Of a stretch of DNA of 64,000 nucleotides, positions 1 to 11,740 are shown piece by piece. The stretch's first letter is position 1; every line of letters starts with the position of its first letter. A program made the translations under genes and the position numbers. Below the pieces are notes generated by a model, which saw nothing but the letters and a program-made list of their open reading frames with translations, was not told where the DNA came from and did not search any database. Origin of the DNA: Channa striata (taxonomy: Eukaryota > Chordata > Actinopteri > Anabantiformes > Channidae); NCBI GenBank assembly GCA_033026295.1, contig CM065173.1, positions 5,890,001 to 5,954,000 on the forward strand. Reading direction: 5' to 3'.

Positions 1-3000
1 GATAGAAACACATTCATCCAACCATTATCTGTAACCTCTCATCCTGTTCAGGGTCATGGGGGTTTGGAGTCTATCCCAGCTGTCGCAGAGCGAGACGCCA
101 CTCTACTGTTTTCACCAAATTTATTTTACCAGATCCAGATTCTCCAGAATCTGGGCTGAATCTGGGCTTTAAAATGCTTTGCATCTTAAAAAGCTCAGCA
201 TGCAAATCACCCATTGATTGTTGTGTTTTGCTTTAAACTAGTTCAGCTCTTACTGAATTACTGTGATACAAAAGAAATCTTCAAAAAGGTCCCTAATTTT
301 TCTCTTTTTCTTTTTTTGGTAACTCAACGTGTAGCCGGACACTTTAATTTCTGCTAATATGTCCTTCTACCCACTGCCTGTTTAGGATCTCTTTGGGCAC
401 TTTTCCCCCAAAAGATGCTTTTCGTCTCTTCTTTCTCCATCCAACACTTGGCAGAAATGTTGCCAAAACAGCCGATAACTGGAGCCTGAGCTCCAGAAAT
501 CTGCTAGTTTGAGAGAACGTGTGTGTGTGGAGCAAAATACAGCTCAAAGAGGCAGCCTACGGCAAGTCTGGAGGCCAGAAACCCACAGCCGTTTAACAGT
601 GTAGAAGACTTACATATACTTTGATAATACAAAGTACTTTTACAGTGTGGAACAGCTGCGTTTAGATACGTTATGTCAGAGCCGCAGATGCTGAAGTACC
701 GCAGTGATGGACAGATTCATACTGTGCAGCTACTGTAGTTTCTATAAATCTGATTATGTCTGGGGCAGGGGCGGATCTGCATTTTTTTATTAGGGTGGCC
801 AGTCTGGGGCCCACACTCAAAAGTAGGGGCCCACATTTGGAAATGACTTTAAAAGGTTTGAAGCTCAAATTGTAAAACCTTATTGGAAATAATAAGCTCC
901 AAATAGTCCTAAATAATAATAAACCACTGGGAAGAGGTAAAAATCCATCCTTGGCAGGGATAATTAAAACGAATTCTACTGCGTGAAACATGTGAAACCA
1001 TGTAAGTACAAATGTAAATAATAATAATAATTTTTATTTAAAATTGTGGGTAAATACTTGATTGATTAAATAAGGTGTATTGGCGAAAGTTAATACTGTT
1101 TTAATACAGTTTGTGAAATAAAGATTAACGTGTGCATTGTTTGATGATAGACACATCACGAGAATATGTTGACATGAGCTGCGAATACTGACACCGAACA
1201 CGTCAATAAAATGTTACCAGACGACACATTTTTGTCCACAAAATGATCTTGCAGCAAATTCCATTTTTGTTGTAATATATGATCCAGTTGCCTAGGTTAG
1301 AGGAAGATCGAGGACCATTGTAATACCGGATTTTCGCACAAATCCCCTTTTATCACTTTTATCTCATCCACGATCTTTATCTAACCCTAACATCAGATGA
1401 TTTCTTGCCTGAACTAAACCAGACACAGGCCTCAAGAATTAAGCTCAGGTTTTTGGGTCAAAAGAAAAAGCACAATTTTATTCATGGGTCGAAAAATCTG
1501 TTGTATCTTAACGTAATGATCATAAATGTAATCAGTAACCTTGGTACTTAAGTCCCTACTTTGTGAATTACTTCCATTACTATGCTGAGTTTGTGTTTCT
1601 TGCTCCAAAAAGCTTGTTGTTCCCAAAATTCTCTTGTTTCCTTGGCCCCAACTTTAACGGTATTTATTAAGGTATTTCAGGTGTCCATGATATAATTACT
1701 TTTCTGAATGAAATGTCAAAAAAAAAAAAAAACAAGCTTGAACATCTTACAAACACTAGTAATAACAAAACCTGGAAGTTACAGTACATCAGAAAACTTC
1801 CATCAGTGTGTATCGAATCACTGGGTTTCTTTTTCCGCTTGTGCTTTGTAATACAAAGAGTTTATTCCTTTGGCCTTAAATAATATTCCGACTCTTTCAT
1901 CATCTGAGATGACGGCAGCAAAATTAAACACCTGTTGTTCTGAAAGTGCTTCTGTGCGTCTGCTTTTATTTATTGTTTCATTAAACATTTCCATCGAGGC
2001 CCGGCTGTGTTTTATTCCGCACCAGGTGAATCTACTTTTCTTCCTCCACTAAGGCTCCTCCTGGGATTCACTCTCCAGCCCAAACGTCCTCACGTTTCTG
2101 CCAGAAATGAGTTTATTCTCCACTTGTGTTGCTGGGGTTTACTAATAAAATACCAGTGCTGTTTTAATCGAGTTTTTATTGGATTTTCGCTTCCTCACAC
2201 ATGCACTAACTCACAGGTGGCACATTTAATAGCAAACTCTGCTTTAGCAACTTCCAGATCTATTTCCTTCCACAGAGCTGCTGCTCCCGCTCCTACCTGT
2301 TTACTCTGCGTCTCTGGGGAAGAAACATGTTTGTTTTTTGGCTTTTTTCTCCATAAATCTGAACTGGACTAGTTTGTCTTTTAAATTCATTTTCCTCTGG
2401 GGTCATTACAACGTCTCACAGCTTGTTGGATGAAGAAGGAAGTGGACAAGATCCAGTGAATACACGAGAACCATGGAATTATAAAGTGCTGAATGGGGAA
2501 TTCAAACAGCAAAGTTCCCTTAACAAGTAACAGAAACAGGTGGTAGTGAAACCCTAAAAATAGGAAAGAGTGGGTGGGAAATGCAGTCTTATTCATGCTG
2601 ATCATCAAGAGAAAAAACAAGAAAAAGCACGTCCAAACGCAGCTATATTTCTGAATATAAAATAAAGGCAAAGATAGAAGCGTTGGCAGAGCAGGCAGGT
2701 ACTTAAAGGAAAAGATAAATAGCAGGACAAACTTATAGTTAATAATGTTATTTAAGTCAAGCCTTTACATTCAAGATTAAAACAAAATTGAATATTTTCC
2801 GAAACATTTCCAGACATAATGGAATGGAATGGTAATTATTGATGCTATTCCATCATTTTATGGAATCGCTGCTGGTAGTGAATTGGCTGCTTTTATTTAC
2901 ATAATTATTTACATAATTACAGTTGGTAGAAGTACAAAAAATAAACAAGTCAAGTCAAAGTATTTGCATGAAAAAACACTTGACCCTCTAAAACACAGTT

Positions 3001-4330
3001 CAAGTGTAAACGTACAAAACAGTATTTAGGTATTTAAAGTATTGTTGATAATATAAATCTGAAATTCTCGTTTGTTTCACAAATGTCCAAAGGAAAAAAT
3101 ATGGAAATGAAAACTTTGAAGTACTTGACAAAGAATAAAAAGATCTCCGTGACTACTGAGACTGTGTGGAACAAAAAGTGATTTTTTTTTGTTATGATCC
3201 TACGTCTTCATACGGTGACAAAAGTGTAAAATAAATGTACAAGATTTCCCGTTTAATGTAGTGAAGTACAAGTAACTTAAAATGGAAATCAGTGCTTGGA
3301 TGGGGGTTGCGCAGCAATACTATATAATACTATTAATTCAACGTGTAACTCTCTTTGCTTTCCGGCACTTACCACACAGAAACACACAGAGCTGAAGCGA
3401 ACACTGCCAGACCGGCCGAACGTTTCCTGAGCGTGAGCCCTGCCCACCCTTTGTTTAACAATGTGCTCCTGGTCTGACTGTGCTGACATTCTCCTTTATG
3501 ATGTCTGACACATCCTGTGTTTCCTGATGTTTCATCAGTGATCCGTGTTTTAACCCTGAAACGCCTCACAGAGAAAATACTGCGTCATGGTGCCACAACA
3601 TGAGCATCGAATGGCCCAAACGGCTCGTTTTTATTGCCACCATGTCATTTTGTTTGGCTGCTTATCAGTGGACACTAATGAAGTACAAGCACTTCAACAT
3701 TGCACTTTAGTGCTTCAGTAAATGTACTTTAAAAAAATAGAAAATAGAAATACTAACATTTTACTCCAGATGTAAAGCGTGAGATGAGCATCAATCGTTT
3801 CAGAAAACCAGCAGATGTCACCATTTTCACTGAATTCTAAAGGCCCTTCTCTCTATTATATCCCCATTGTTAAAGTTCTGAACATGTCACCCAGTATCGG
3901 ACCCAGGCCGAGTCGTCCAGACAGCGTGAACAGGAAACGTCCACTGCAGACGCAGCTGCGTTAGTGCTGCTGTTACCTGAAGCTGCCACTGAGTCGAGCC
4001 GCGGTTGACACTTGTCGCTTCGCTCTGGACAATCTACAGACAGGAAGCGTCCAAGCTTTGCTGCCTTCAAATACTCGAGAAGCAGGAACTCACTTTGTCT
4101 GTTTGTGTTAATCTCTGTGTGTCTATTTTTCTGAGTTCGTGGTCATTTCTGTTTATATTTTTTACATTTTGTGCCCACGTTGGTTTGTTTTGGATCATTC
4201 CAGGTCCCATTTGCATAGTTCAGGTCAGTGTCATGTGCAGGTACTTTCATTGTGTGTCTTTCAACATGAACTCTCCCATAAAATGTGATTTCTTATTGAG
4301 TGACTTCGGAATGCTTCTCTGAGAGAAGTG
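1..4330. other. No gene recognised (intergenic, downstream of pcdh12)
   Basis: Reading frames here are short, lack splice context and match no family I recognise. The stretch is AT-rich and holds a decayed repeat at the extreme left end. A phrase around 767-840 about 'ggggcccaca' resembles degraded teleost DNA-transposon sequence, but this is not firm. It lies beyond the probable polyadenylation site of pcdh12. Confidence 0.6.
10..112 (+). repeat. Decayed dispersed repeat, LINE-tail-like (copy 1)
   Basis: The phrases 'cctgttcagggtcatggggg' and 'tatcccagctgtcgcagag' match the frequent teleost repeat that I associate with the 3' end of L2/Maui-type LINEs. A second, longer copy of the same wording lies at 14092-14320. 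The family name is from memory and was not searched. Confidence 0.5.
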
Positions 4331-4334
4331 CACT

Positions 4335-5625
4335 TTAAACATGATACACACTTTATTAAAAAAATTACAAAACTTGTTTTACAAAAGTTTCCTTGATATA
4401 AAAAGACTTTATACAAAGTGCTGCACATCTGCTCGGCAAAGTACGTAAAAAAAAAAAGGCAGAAATAAGACAACATGACATTGATATTAACCCAGTAATT
4501 TTGGAAGTTTTCTACTGACAACAATAAAACTAACATTCCAAAGCTGTTCTGAAGGAGCAAAACCACTTTGAGGTGAGTTTCAGACTCAGAAGTCCACAGT
4601 CCGTAAACCCTTTTGTTCCCTGCATTCACCTCAGTGTTGTTGTTTAGTCTTGAGATAAAATAAGACAAGGCGACGTTTCCTCCTGACTGCCCCACTTTCT
4701 CCAACATGTGTAGGTGAGGAGCGGATCCAACCAGAACCGCTCTGCTCTGCGCCCCCCCCCCCTTTATGTGACGGAGTCGTGAGGAAACATGTCGATGAGA
4801 GAAGATGGAAAACACTTTACAGCTGTTTCACCACAACAGTTGAATTGGCTTTGCTGTTGAAACTCCACTAAATGTCTGAACTCCGGTTCATTCACTCCTG
4901 GTCGTTCTCACAATGACAAAGCAAGAAAATAACGTTTCGCTCTGTGGCATTGTCACTTCTGCATGTTCTTTCACTTTCTCTTGCCTGGCTGTTTCCGCCT
5001 GTCTAGTAGCTGCCTTCGGTCACCTGATCCCCACACACACCTGTGCACCTGCTCCTCATCTCCTCATTAGACCCTAATACATGAACCAGCTTTTACCTCA
5101 TTCAAACCAAATCCTGATTAGTCGTCTGTCTGTTTTTCTTTGTCTTGTGGTTCATTCAGTTGGCTTTCGCTGATTTTGGGGCCTGTTACCAAGCTTTTTT
5201 CTGAGGCCTTAGTTTCTATTTTAGATTTGATTTTAAATCACATCTACGTTAAGCCGGGTACATCTTCAGGAGGACAGCACTGTCCTTCCGCTGCTGCTGT
5301 CACATTTCTGTGCCAAAACTGGTGATGGAAGCAGTCCTGGTCTCATGTGGATGGAGGACTGTGCAGAGACAACTTGAGCCTGGAGCTTTTAGAAGTTACC
5401 CAGCTTAATGTAGACGTCCTCCTCATTCGAACCATCGGACCACCAGTCTGATCATACAAGAATTATCACCCAAAAGCATTTAGAGTGGCAGTATTTACAG
5501 TTGCAGTCATCTACATCATATTAGTTGTATCATGTAATGCCGCTACAATCCCACAAATCTGACACGTTTGGTTTCGAGCTGCATCGGTCAGCTCTCCGTC
5601 TCTTCCAGTGTTCAGCAAATCAGTT
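4335..5625 (-). other. pcdh12: Probable pcdh12 3' UTR
   Basis: This is the sequence between the pcdh12 stop codon and the first AATAAA on the minus strand. I see no further coding exon in it. The plus-strand stretch around 4980-5240 looks repeat-like, so part of the UTR may derive from an insertion. The limits are inferred, as no transcript is available. Confidence 0.35.
4352..4357 (-). other. Candidate polyadenylation signal of pcdh12
   Basis: On the minus strand this reads AATAAA. It is the first canonical signal I found downstream of the pcdh12 stop codon at 5626. Using it would give a 3' UTR of about 1.27 kb. The 184-codon open frame over 4261-4815 would then be untranslated sequence. 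Confidence 0.4.
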
Positions 5626-5891
5626 TTAGATTTGCTGGTAAAGTCCTGAGGGTGTAGCCAGACCCGATCGCATCTCAGCATTCCCAGAGTTCCTTGGTGC
5701 ATTGCCTACAGCTGGATTGAGGGTGCTGTCCAAGCCCAGCGAGCGGCGGTAGGCTGCAGAGAGTCGGTACAGGACGTCGGGCCGTGGTCCCGGGTGGGCA
5801 TCGGCCTTCTGTGTCATCAGCATCTCAAACAGCGTGCTGACCTCAGATAGGAGAGCCCCACCCAGTGGGCCGTCCTTCTCTGGAGTTTTAC
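5626..5891 (-). CDS. pcdh12: pcdh12 coding exon 5 (C-terminus)
   Basis: This 266-nt terminal exon has acceptor tcccag|GT. It encodes GKTPEKDG, then ALLSEVSTLFEMLM, related to the (L)LSEMSS block near the end of other delta-2 protocadherins, and ends ...GLYQQI before the stop. The last ~40 residues are not recognisably conserved. Confidence 0.9.
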
Positions 5892-8800
5892 CTGGGAGGA
5901 GGACAAGGACATGGGGTGACACTCGGAAAACGAGCAGCTAAGTTTTTTTGTCTGTGGTGGAAAGATCTCATGGAATTGTGTGGAGCGGGGATCTGGTCCA
6001 AATACATTTCTTTTAATGTCTAATGTAACATAATAATAATAAAAATCTTTCTTTTACCAAAGGTGGAGAAGGAGGAAGAAGATTCCAGGCCGTCCCGGGG
6101 GAGCGGCTCACTTTCAGGGGATGGAGGCCCGTCGGGGACAAAAATGTTGTCGTGGTAATCACCCATGAGTGGGAGAGACAGTCTGGCCATCCAGGCCGGG
6201 TCACTGACCTCCGAGAAGACGTCATCTGAGGACAGAAAGAAAAAATCTGTTCAACACATTGCATTTGTCTGAATTCATGTAATGTAGTAATTCAGAAACA
6301 GTCTCTGGTTCTTTTTAATTTAAATAAGGGAGAAATGCCCCAAAACAAACAATAGCAGAATGAGGCTGCAGTAAAACTCTGGAAAAGCAAATCCAAATAT
6401 TGAGTTTTACATATTCCAAGTCCACACTGGAATGTGACTGTGCACATGTGCAGATAGCTGCTTTTGGATGTGCCCAGAAATAAAAACTGCAAAGAAGTGA
6501 CATCAAATATCCTCCCTATCCTTCCTGTTTTTTACGCCTCTAAAGTCCTGCACGCTTGGGTGGGTTGTTGTTTGTTTGTCATCTGTCTGATGAACGTAGC
6601 TGCAAATGATTCATCCCAACATTTTCCCCGTGTTTCTGTTTGTTTGTTTGTTTGTTTGTTTGTCGGATAAGAACGAGGTGGAAAAAGGAAGACATGACGC
6701 AGCGGATTTATCTGGCTGCTGTCAACAGGCGTTTCCTGCCGTCCACGGCGTCCGGCACACTCCGAGCACCCGGCTAAACATCACGTCCACAGCAGCATAA
6801 AAAAAAAACCTTTGCCTACTCGCTGCCTCCAGTCTGACATTCCAGTCGCCATCTAACCCGTAAACAGCGGGTGTGTCTGAGTGAAAACACACAATCTTTG
6901 AGTCAAACAAAAACAGAAGGCGATTATACGTTTCATTTCATGGATTCACAAAGGTTACAAAAACTCGACCCTTAAGTTTGACATCCTCATTTTCTCTGCT
7001 CTTACCTTCATTACATCCTGTTTACGTCCTGGTCTTCCTGACTGCGTGTTGTTATCTGGCCTTGACGTCTCATCCGAGCTATTTAAGGTTCATCTGATCT
7101 AATATCATTTAAAACTATAAAATATTCCAGCATGTCGTTGGAATCACTTCATCTCTGAGGAAGATTCTTTCAGGATGGAAGAAAGCCAGTGTTTTTAAAC
7201 TGTTCATCCTCACAGGAATCAGAAACGACCCTCAGCTGTTATTCTTATCCTGTAAGATCTCAGATCCACTCATGTCATTAAAACCCTTTTCCTTCCCTCA
7301 TTTCAAATGAGATTTTTCATCGATTCCTAAAATGACGTCTTTGATCACCACACCTGAATACATTTAACCCCAGAATCTGTGTGGTCTGAGGTGGGCACAG
7401 GATGTGACACGTTGATGACGCGTGAGCGTGGACGTGAGAATTGTCAGCGAGGGACAGGAGAGGGGGGGGACAACTGTCCTCAACCAGGGTCCAAACCTAC
7501 AGTGTGACTACGACCCAAGGCTTTGTAGAAGAGTTTAGTGCTTTGATTCACAGTAAAACTTGGAAGTTTAGCTGTGGTGGAATTTGTTTATAGACTTTAT
7601 AGCAGCTTTTACCGCTGGTGGTTCTATTAAGCCTAAAATAATCATAAAAGTGTTGTGTGACTGTGAAGATTATCTCGCTAAACAAAATCAAAAGTCTCAA
7701 AAACGGGTTTGTCATGAAGCCGATTTTCTGCAATAGTGCGAAAGTCAGTGAAAACTCCTACTTGCTTTTTGTTAAGGGAACCAGGTTGTTGTTGGCCCAC
7801 CCTACGGCACGTCGTCCTTACCTGTGTCACCGCTTGTGTTTGCAGACAAGTTGAACATTCAATGCTCCTTAACGTGTTCAATTGAAATAACACTGTTTCC
7901 CACCCTCGGCTCATCAGCCTCGTAAAGAGCTGTGGTCTCCTTCATCTAACCACAACCATGTGCAGGAATTCAACCTACCATCGCACACACATACATACGC
8001 CGCGTGTGGCACAGACCGCCCTCACAGTGCCTTTGTTATGGCAGGGGTTCACCACCACTGCCAAACACTAAAACATCTAATATCTTGCTAAACTCGTCGA
8101 GTTTCAGCAGATTCTGTCACATCCTATGTTGGGTTGTATAGTAAAGGATAAGTTAAAGAAACGTCGGTTTGGACGTTATCATGCCACTGAAAGCCAAATT
8201 ATCAGTCACTGTACAGATCGCAATTATATGTAAGATACGTGTTGAGTAACATTTGAACCCTGTGATTGACTGCAGCTGACACATTCACGATAAATATTTA
8301 GTGTGTGTTCATTTTAAAGAAGCCAGCCAGATTCCATCCCATCCCTGCTCCACCTGCTGGTAGTTTCAGTAGGTAAATATCATGCAGCGTTATACAAATT
8401 AAAAATACACGCTCGTGGTTTGGTTTTGACACGAAGGTCTGGGTTAAAATACAGAAACAGAAACATTTACTACAGTCACAAAATCAAGACTATGTTTAAA
8501 TTAATTGGTTCGGAGGTCAAACATGACCTATAAGTTAGGTATAGGTTATATTTTACCAAGGTTATATAACAAGGTTTATTTTATGAATCATAACAATTTT
8601 CTTGTTTGTACCTTTATTCTGTGAGGACACTCCTTGACATAATACAATCCCTTACCCTAACCCTAACCAAAACCTAGTTCTAACCCCAACCCTAAAACCC
8701 AGTCTTGATCCTTAAAAATCACTTTTTTAGGGTCAAAAAAGTGAAGACTGGCCAAAATGTCCTCACTTCACAAAAATGTCCACACTCTGTTGTTAAAAAC

Positions 8801-11705
8801 GAAATTTGGTCCTCACAAAGTAGTATCTACAGGAACACACACACACACACACACTGCCTTTTACTGTGATTCATTCACTTTTCAGATTCATGCTTGTACT
8901 TTGACCATTTTGTTGCAACACGTTTCTCTTCGCTTCCCATAAAACGTGAACTATTTTAAACTTGTGCACAGCGACACAAATACGATACACACATCAAGCA
9001 GATAAAGACGCAAACACACTCATACTGCACGTCGACTTCAGAGCAGGTGTGTGTTCAGATGATTCATCATGAGCGTTTCAAAAAAGAAGAAGAAGAAGCA
9101 GCTGCAGATTTTAAAAAAACAGTAACAGAGAAAGGAATGTGTGGCCCCACAGGCTTCATCGAAGCTTCCACTCACTCTGTGTTGTCATTGTGCTCTGGTG
9201 GGACACTTATAACTCAGCCTGCAGGGTGCGAGGTGAGTCAAGCATTACACACACACTCCCACACACTCCTTTGTTTCTCCCTGTGTCATAAAGCTCGCTC
9301 TATCATCATCGGGCGGTAAACCCCTCTGCTCGCCCCAAGGCTCTGACCAGCACAATACCAGGAAGAAGCTGCTGTAACACACAAACACACCTGCAGTGCA
9401 CACTCACAAACCAAGAGCTGACCCACATTCACGCTGGCATTTCCTACAGTCTAAAGAATCGATGTGCTAAAAAGGGAACGTGTGTTTGATGTTTGGTAGA
9501 TGGAAAACGTTGGTTACACTTTGGTAAAGGTGCTGCTCGTAGTTCAGTATTAAATATTACAACTTGAAAAGCTGTGGACACGTGCGCCAACTGCACAGCT
9601 GCTGCAGCATGGAAAGGTGAACACGCTACCTATGGAACTGTGAAAGTCAATATAAGTCAATAATAAACCTGCAATCGTTTGCACAAACTCCAGTTCCAAA
9701 AAAGTTGGGACACTGTGTAACAAACAATTTACAAATCATTTAAAACCTGTTTTGGTGAAAAGATCTTTTCTTCTTTTGTTTTGCACCTCATGCCGGCCAC
9801 ATATTGGGCCAAATTTGGGCAGGGACAGGTTCTCTGTGAATGCTGGACCAGCTCTTCGTTTCACCAGATCAGTTATATTGTCCCATTCTTGCAAGATGCA
9901 GAATTTCAGCTGCCGCCTCTGTAATGCGTTTGTCTTCATACAGCTCCAAAAGGTTTCACTGGATGACAGGTGTGGACTAAAGGCACCTTGAACACCTGAA
10001 CTCCTGGACACTTTCAGTACTTTTAGTAACACGGTACCACCTTCCCTGGAAAAACCTGCTTGTATTCAGCACTGATAAAGTCTCCAGAGAAGGTGGTGGC
10101 ATTTCTGGGTCTTTTTTATGCTCAGGGATAAATCTATACTCACAATTGTGGCTGCAGAACATTTTCACATTTTTCTAAAAACAACCAGTTTTAGCATTTG
10201 TTTTAGCATATGTTGTCTTTGAACTATTTTTAAATCATTGAAATTTTTGAAATAATTTTCTGGTTATGGAGTTTGTATCAGATTTGATAATGCATAAAAA
10301 CGTTCGCAAAAATGAGTTGTGTTAAGAGGCTCAGACGAGTGGAGCATGTATGGGTGGATGTGGACATAGAACCTTCCAGCGTGTTATTTCCTGCTGGCTT
10401 CCTGTTTTCTGCATTTGTCAGTATGGGTCCATTGTAAACGCTCCGTCTGTATGTTCGGCCGCTTTTGTCCCAACGAATCAAAGAGTTTCAGCAGGAGGTC
10501 ACGCACTAACCTCAGTGACACCACATTCGTTTACAGACGTAAACTATAGCGACAAACACAGCAGGATTATGTAAGATGACTGATATGTCTCTTTCGCGTT
10601 TTTCTCTTGTTGAGTTGTTGGTGGATATCAGGCAAGTATCAACACATGTCCGCAGTAAAACATGTACAGCACATACATTTCAGGATGTCAGAATGATGAA
10701 AGGAAAGGTTATAAATACGCTTTGGCTTCAGCCTGCTCCATTCCAGTCTTACTGGAGAGGAATTATCATAAATATTAGAGCTGTGATTGTACATTATGTA
10801 TGATGAATGTTCATTTAAGTATAATAACTCATGGAATGAAACACATGAACGTTTTGAATGAAGCATTTTAGTGGGTTGTAATAATTGCTTTTTTGTTGTT
10901 GTTGTTGTTGTTGTTGCTTTGGATTTTATGGTCGCTGCTTTCTGCTTTGCAAATATTGTCACTAAGTGTCACTTTATTAGGTGCACCTGTAGAAATTAAT
11001 ACAACCCATTACAGCAGTTCTGCCATGAATTCCACTTTTACAAGGTTTTAATTGCTCATTTGTTAGGTTGAAGCTGTCAAAAAAGCGATAATTCTGGTTT
11101 GTTTATTACTGAGGTCATAGTGGGAGTTGCACTGAAGTGAAATCATAGGAAGAGATGGTTGTAAAGTTTTGGCCACCTCATTGTGCTGGTGTCCCTAATG
11201 AAGTGGCCAGTGAGTGTCTATCACCTGTATGTATAATTAAGTGCAGTAGTAAAAACAAAGCTTTCCTTCCTGTCGAGTGTTGGCCTCGGCCAGATCAGTG
11301 TGACGTGGTCTGTGTGTAAGTACCGGTGTTGTGAAGTGCGTTGATGAGCCCGTCTTCCAGCTGGGGGTCTATGGGGGACTCTCTTCCTGGTTCCCAGTCC
11401 ACGTCCCCAGCCTCGCTCTCCCCATGCCCACTGTCTTTAGTGCTCTGCCAGTCCGAGTCCTGCCCTCCATATCTGTAAAACGTTCACACACGCACACACA
11501 GGTGTCAGACATCTTGAAACACGAAAGGATAAATGTCTACAACTGCACACAGTGTTTTCACTGGGATTAGCAAAGAACACAAATCCTGATTTAAAAAAAC
11601 AGACGGAGCTCAGATATGGAGCCAGTGGTTTGGTGACATGCTGATAAAATTCCAGAGGTTTTAAGTGACGAATCCACTGATAACCACAAACAGCCGCTCT
11701 CTCTT

Positions 11706-11740
<35 letters not shown>

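Larger units (their letters stand above)
6226..11323 (-). other. pcdh12: pcdh12 intron 3 (between coding exons 3 and 4)
   Basis: This 5.1-kb intron has no supported exon inside. It holds a (GTTT)n run at 6636-6663, a telomere-like repeat element at 8615-8860, a decayed DNA element at 9690-10170, a (TTG)n run at 10891-10917, and a short palindromic-end element at 10962-11218. The remainder shows no structure I can name. Confidence 0.85.

Noticed and set aside
4261..4815. 184-codon minus-strand open frame
   Set aside because: It lies in the probable pcdh12 3' UTR, spans the candidate polyadenylation signal, has no splice context and matches no family I know.
8640..8705. Chromosome-end telomere
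   Set aside because: The CCCTAA run is short, degenerate and internal to a known type of dispersed repeat within a gene.
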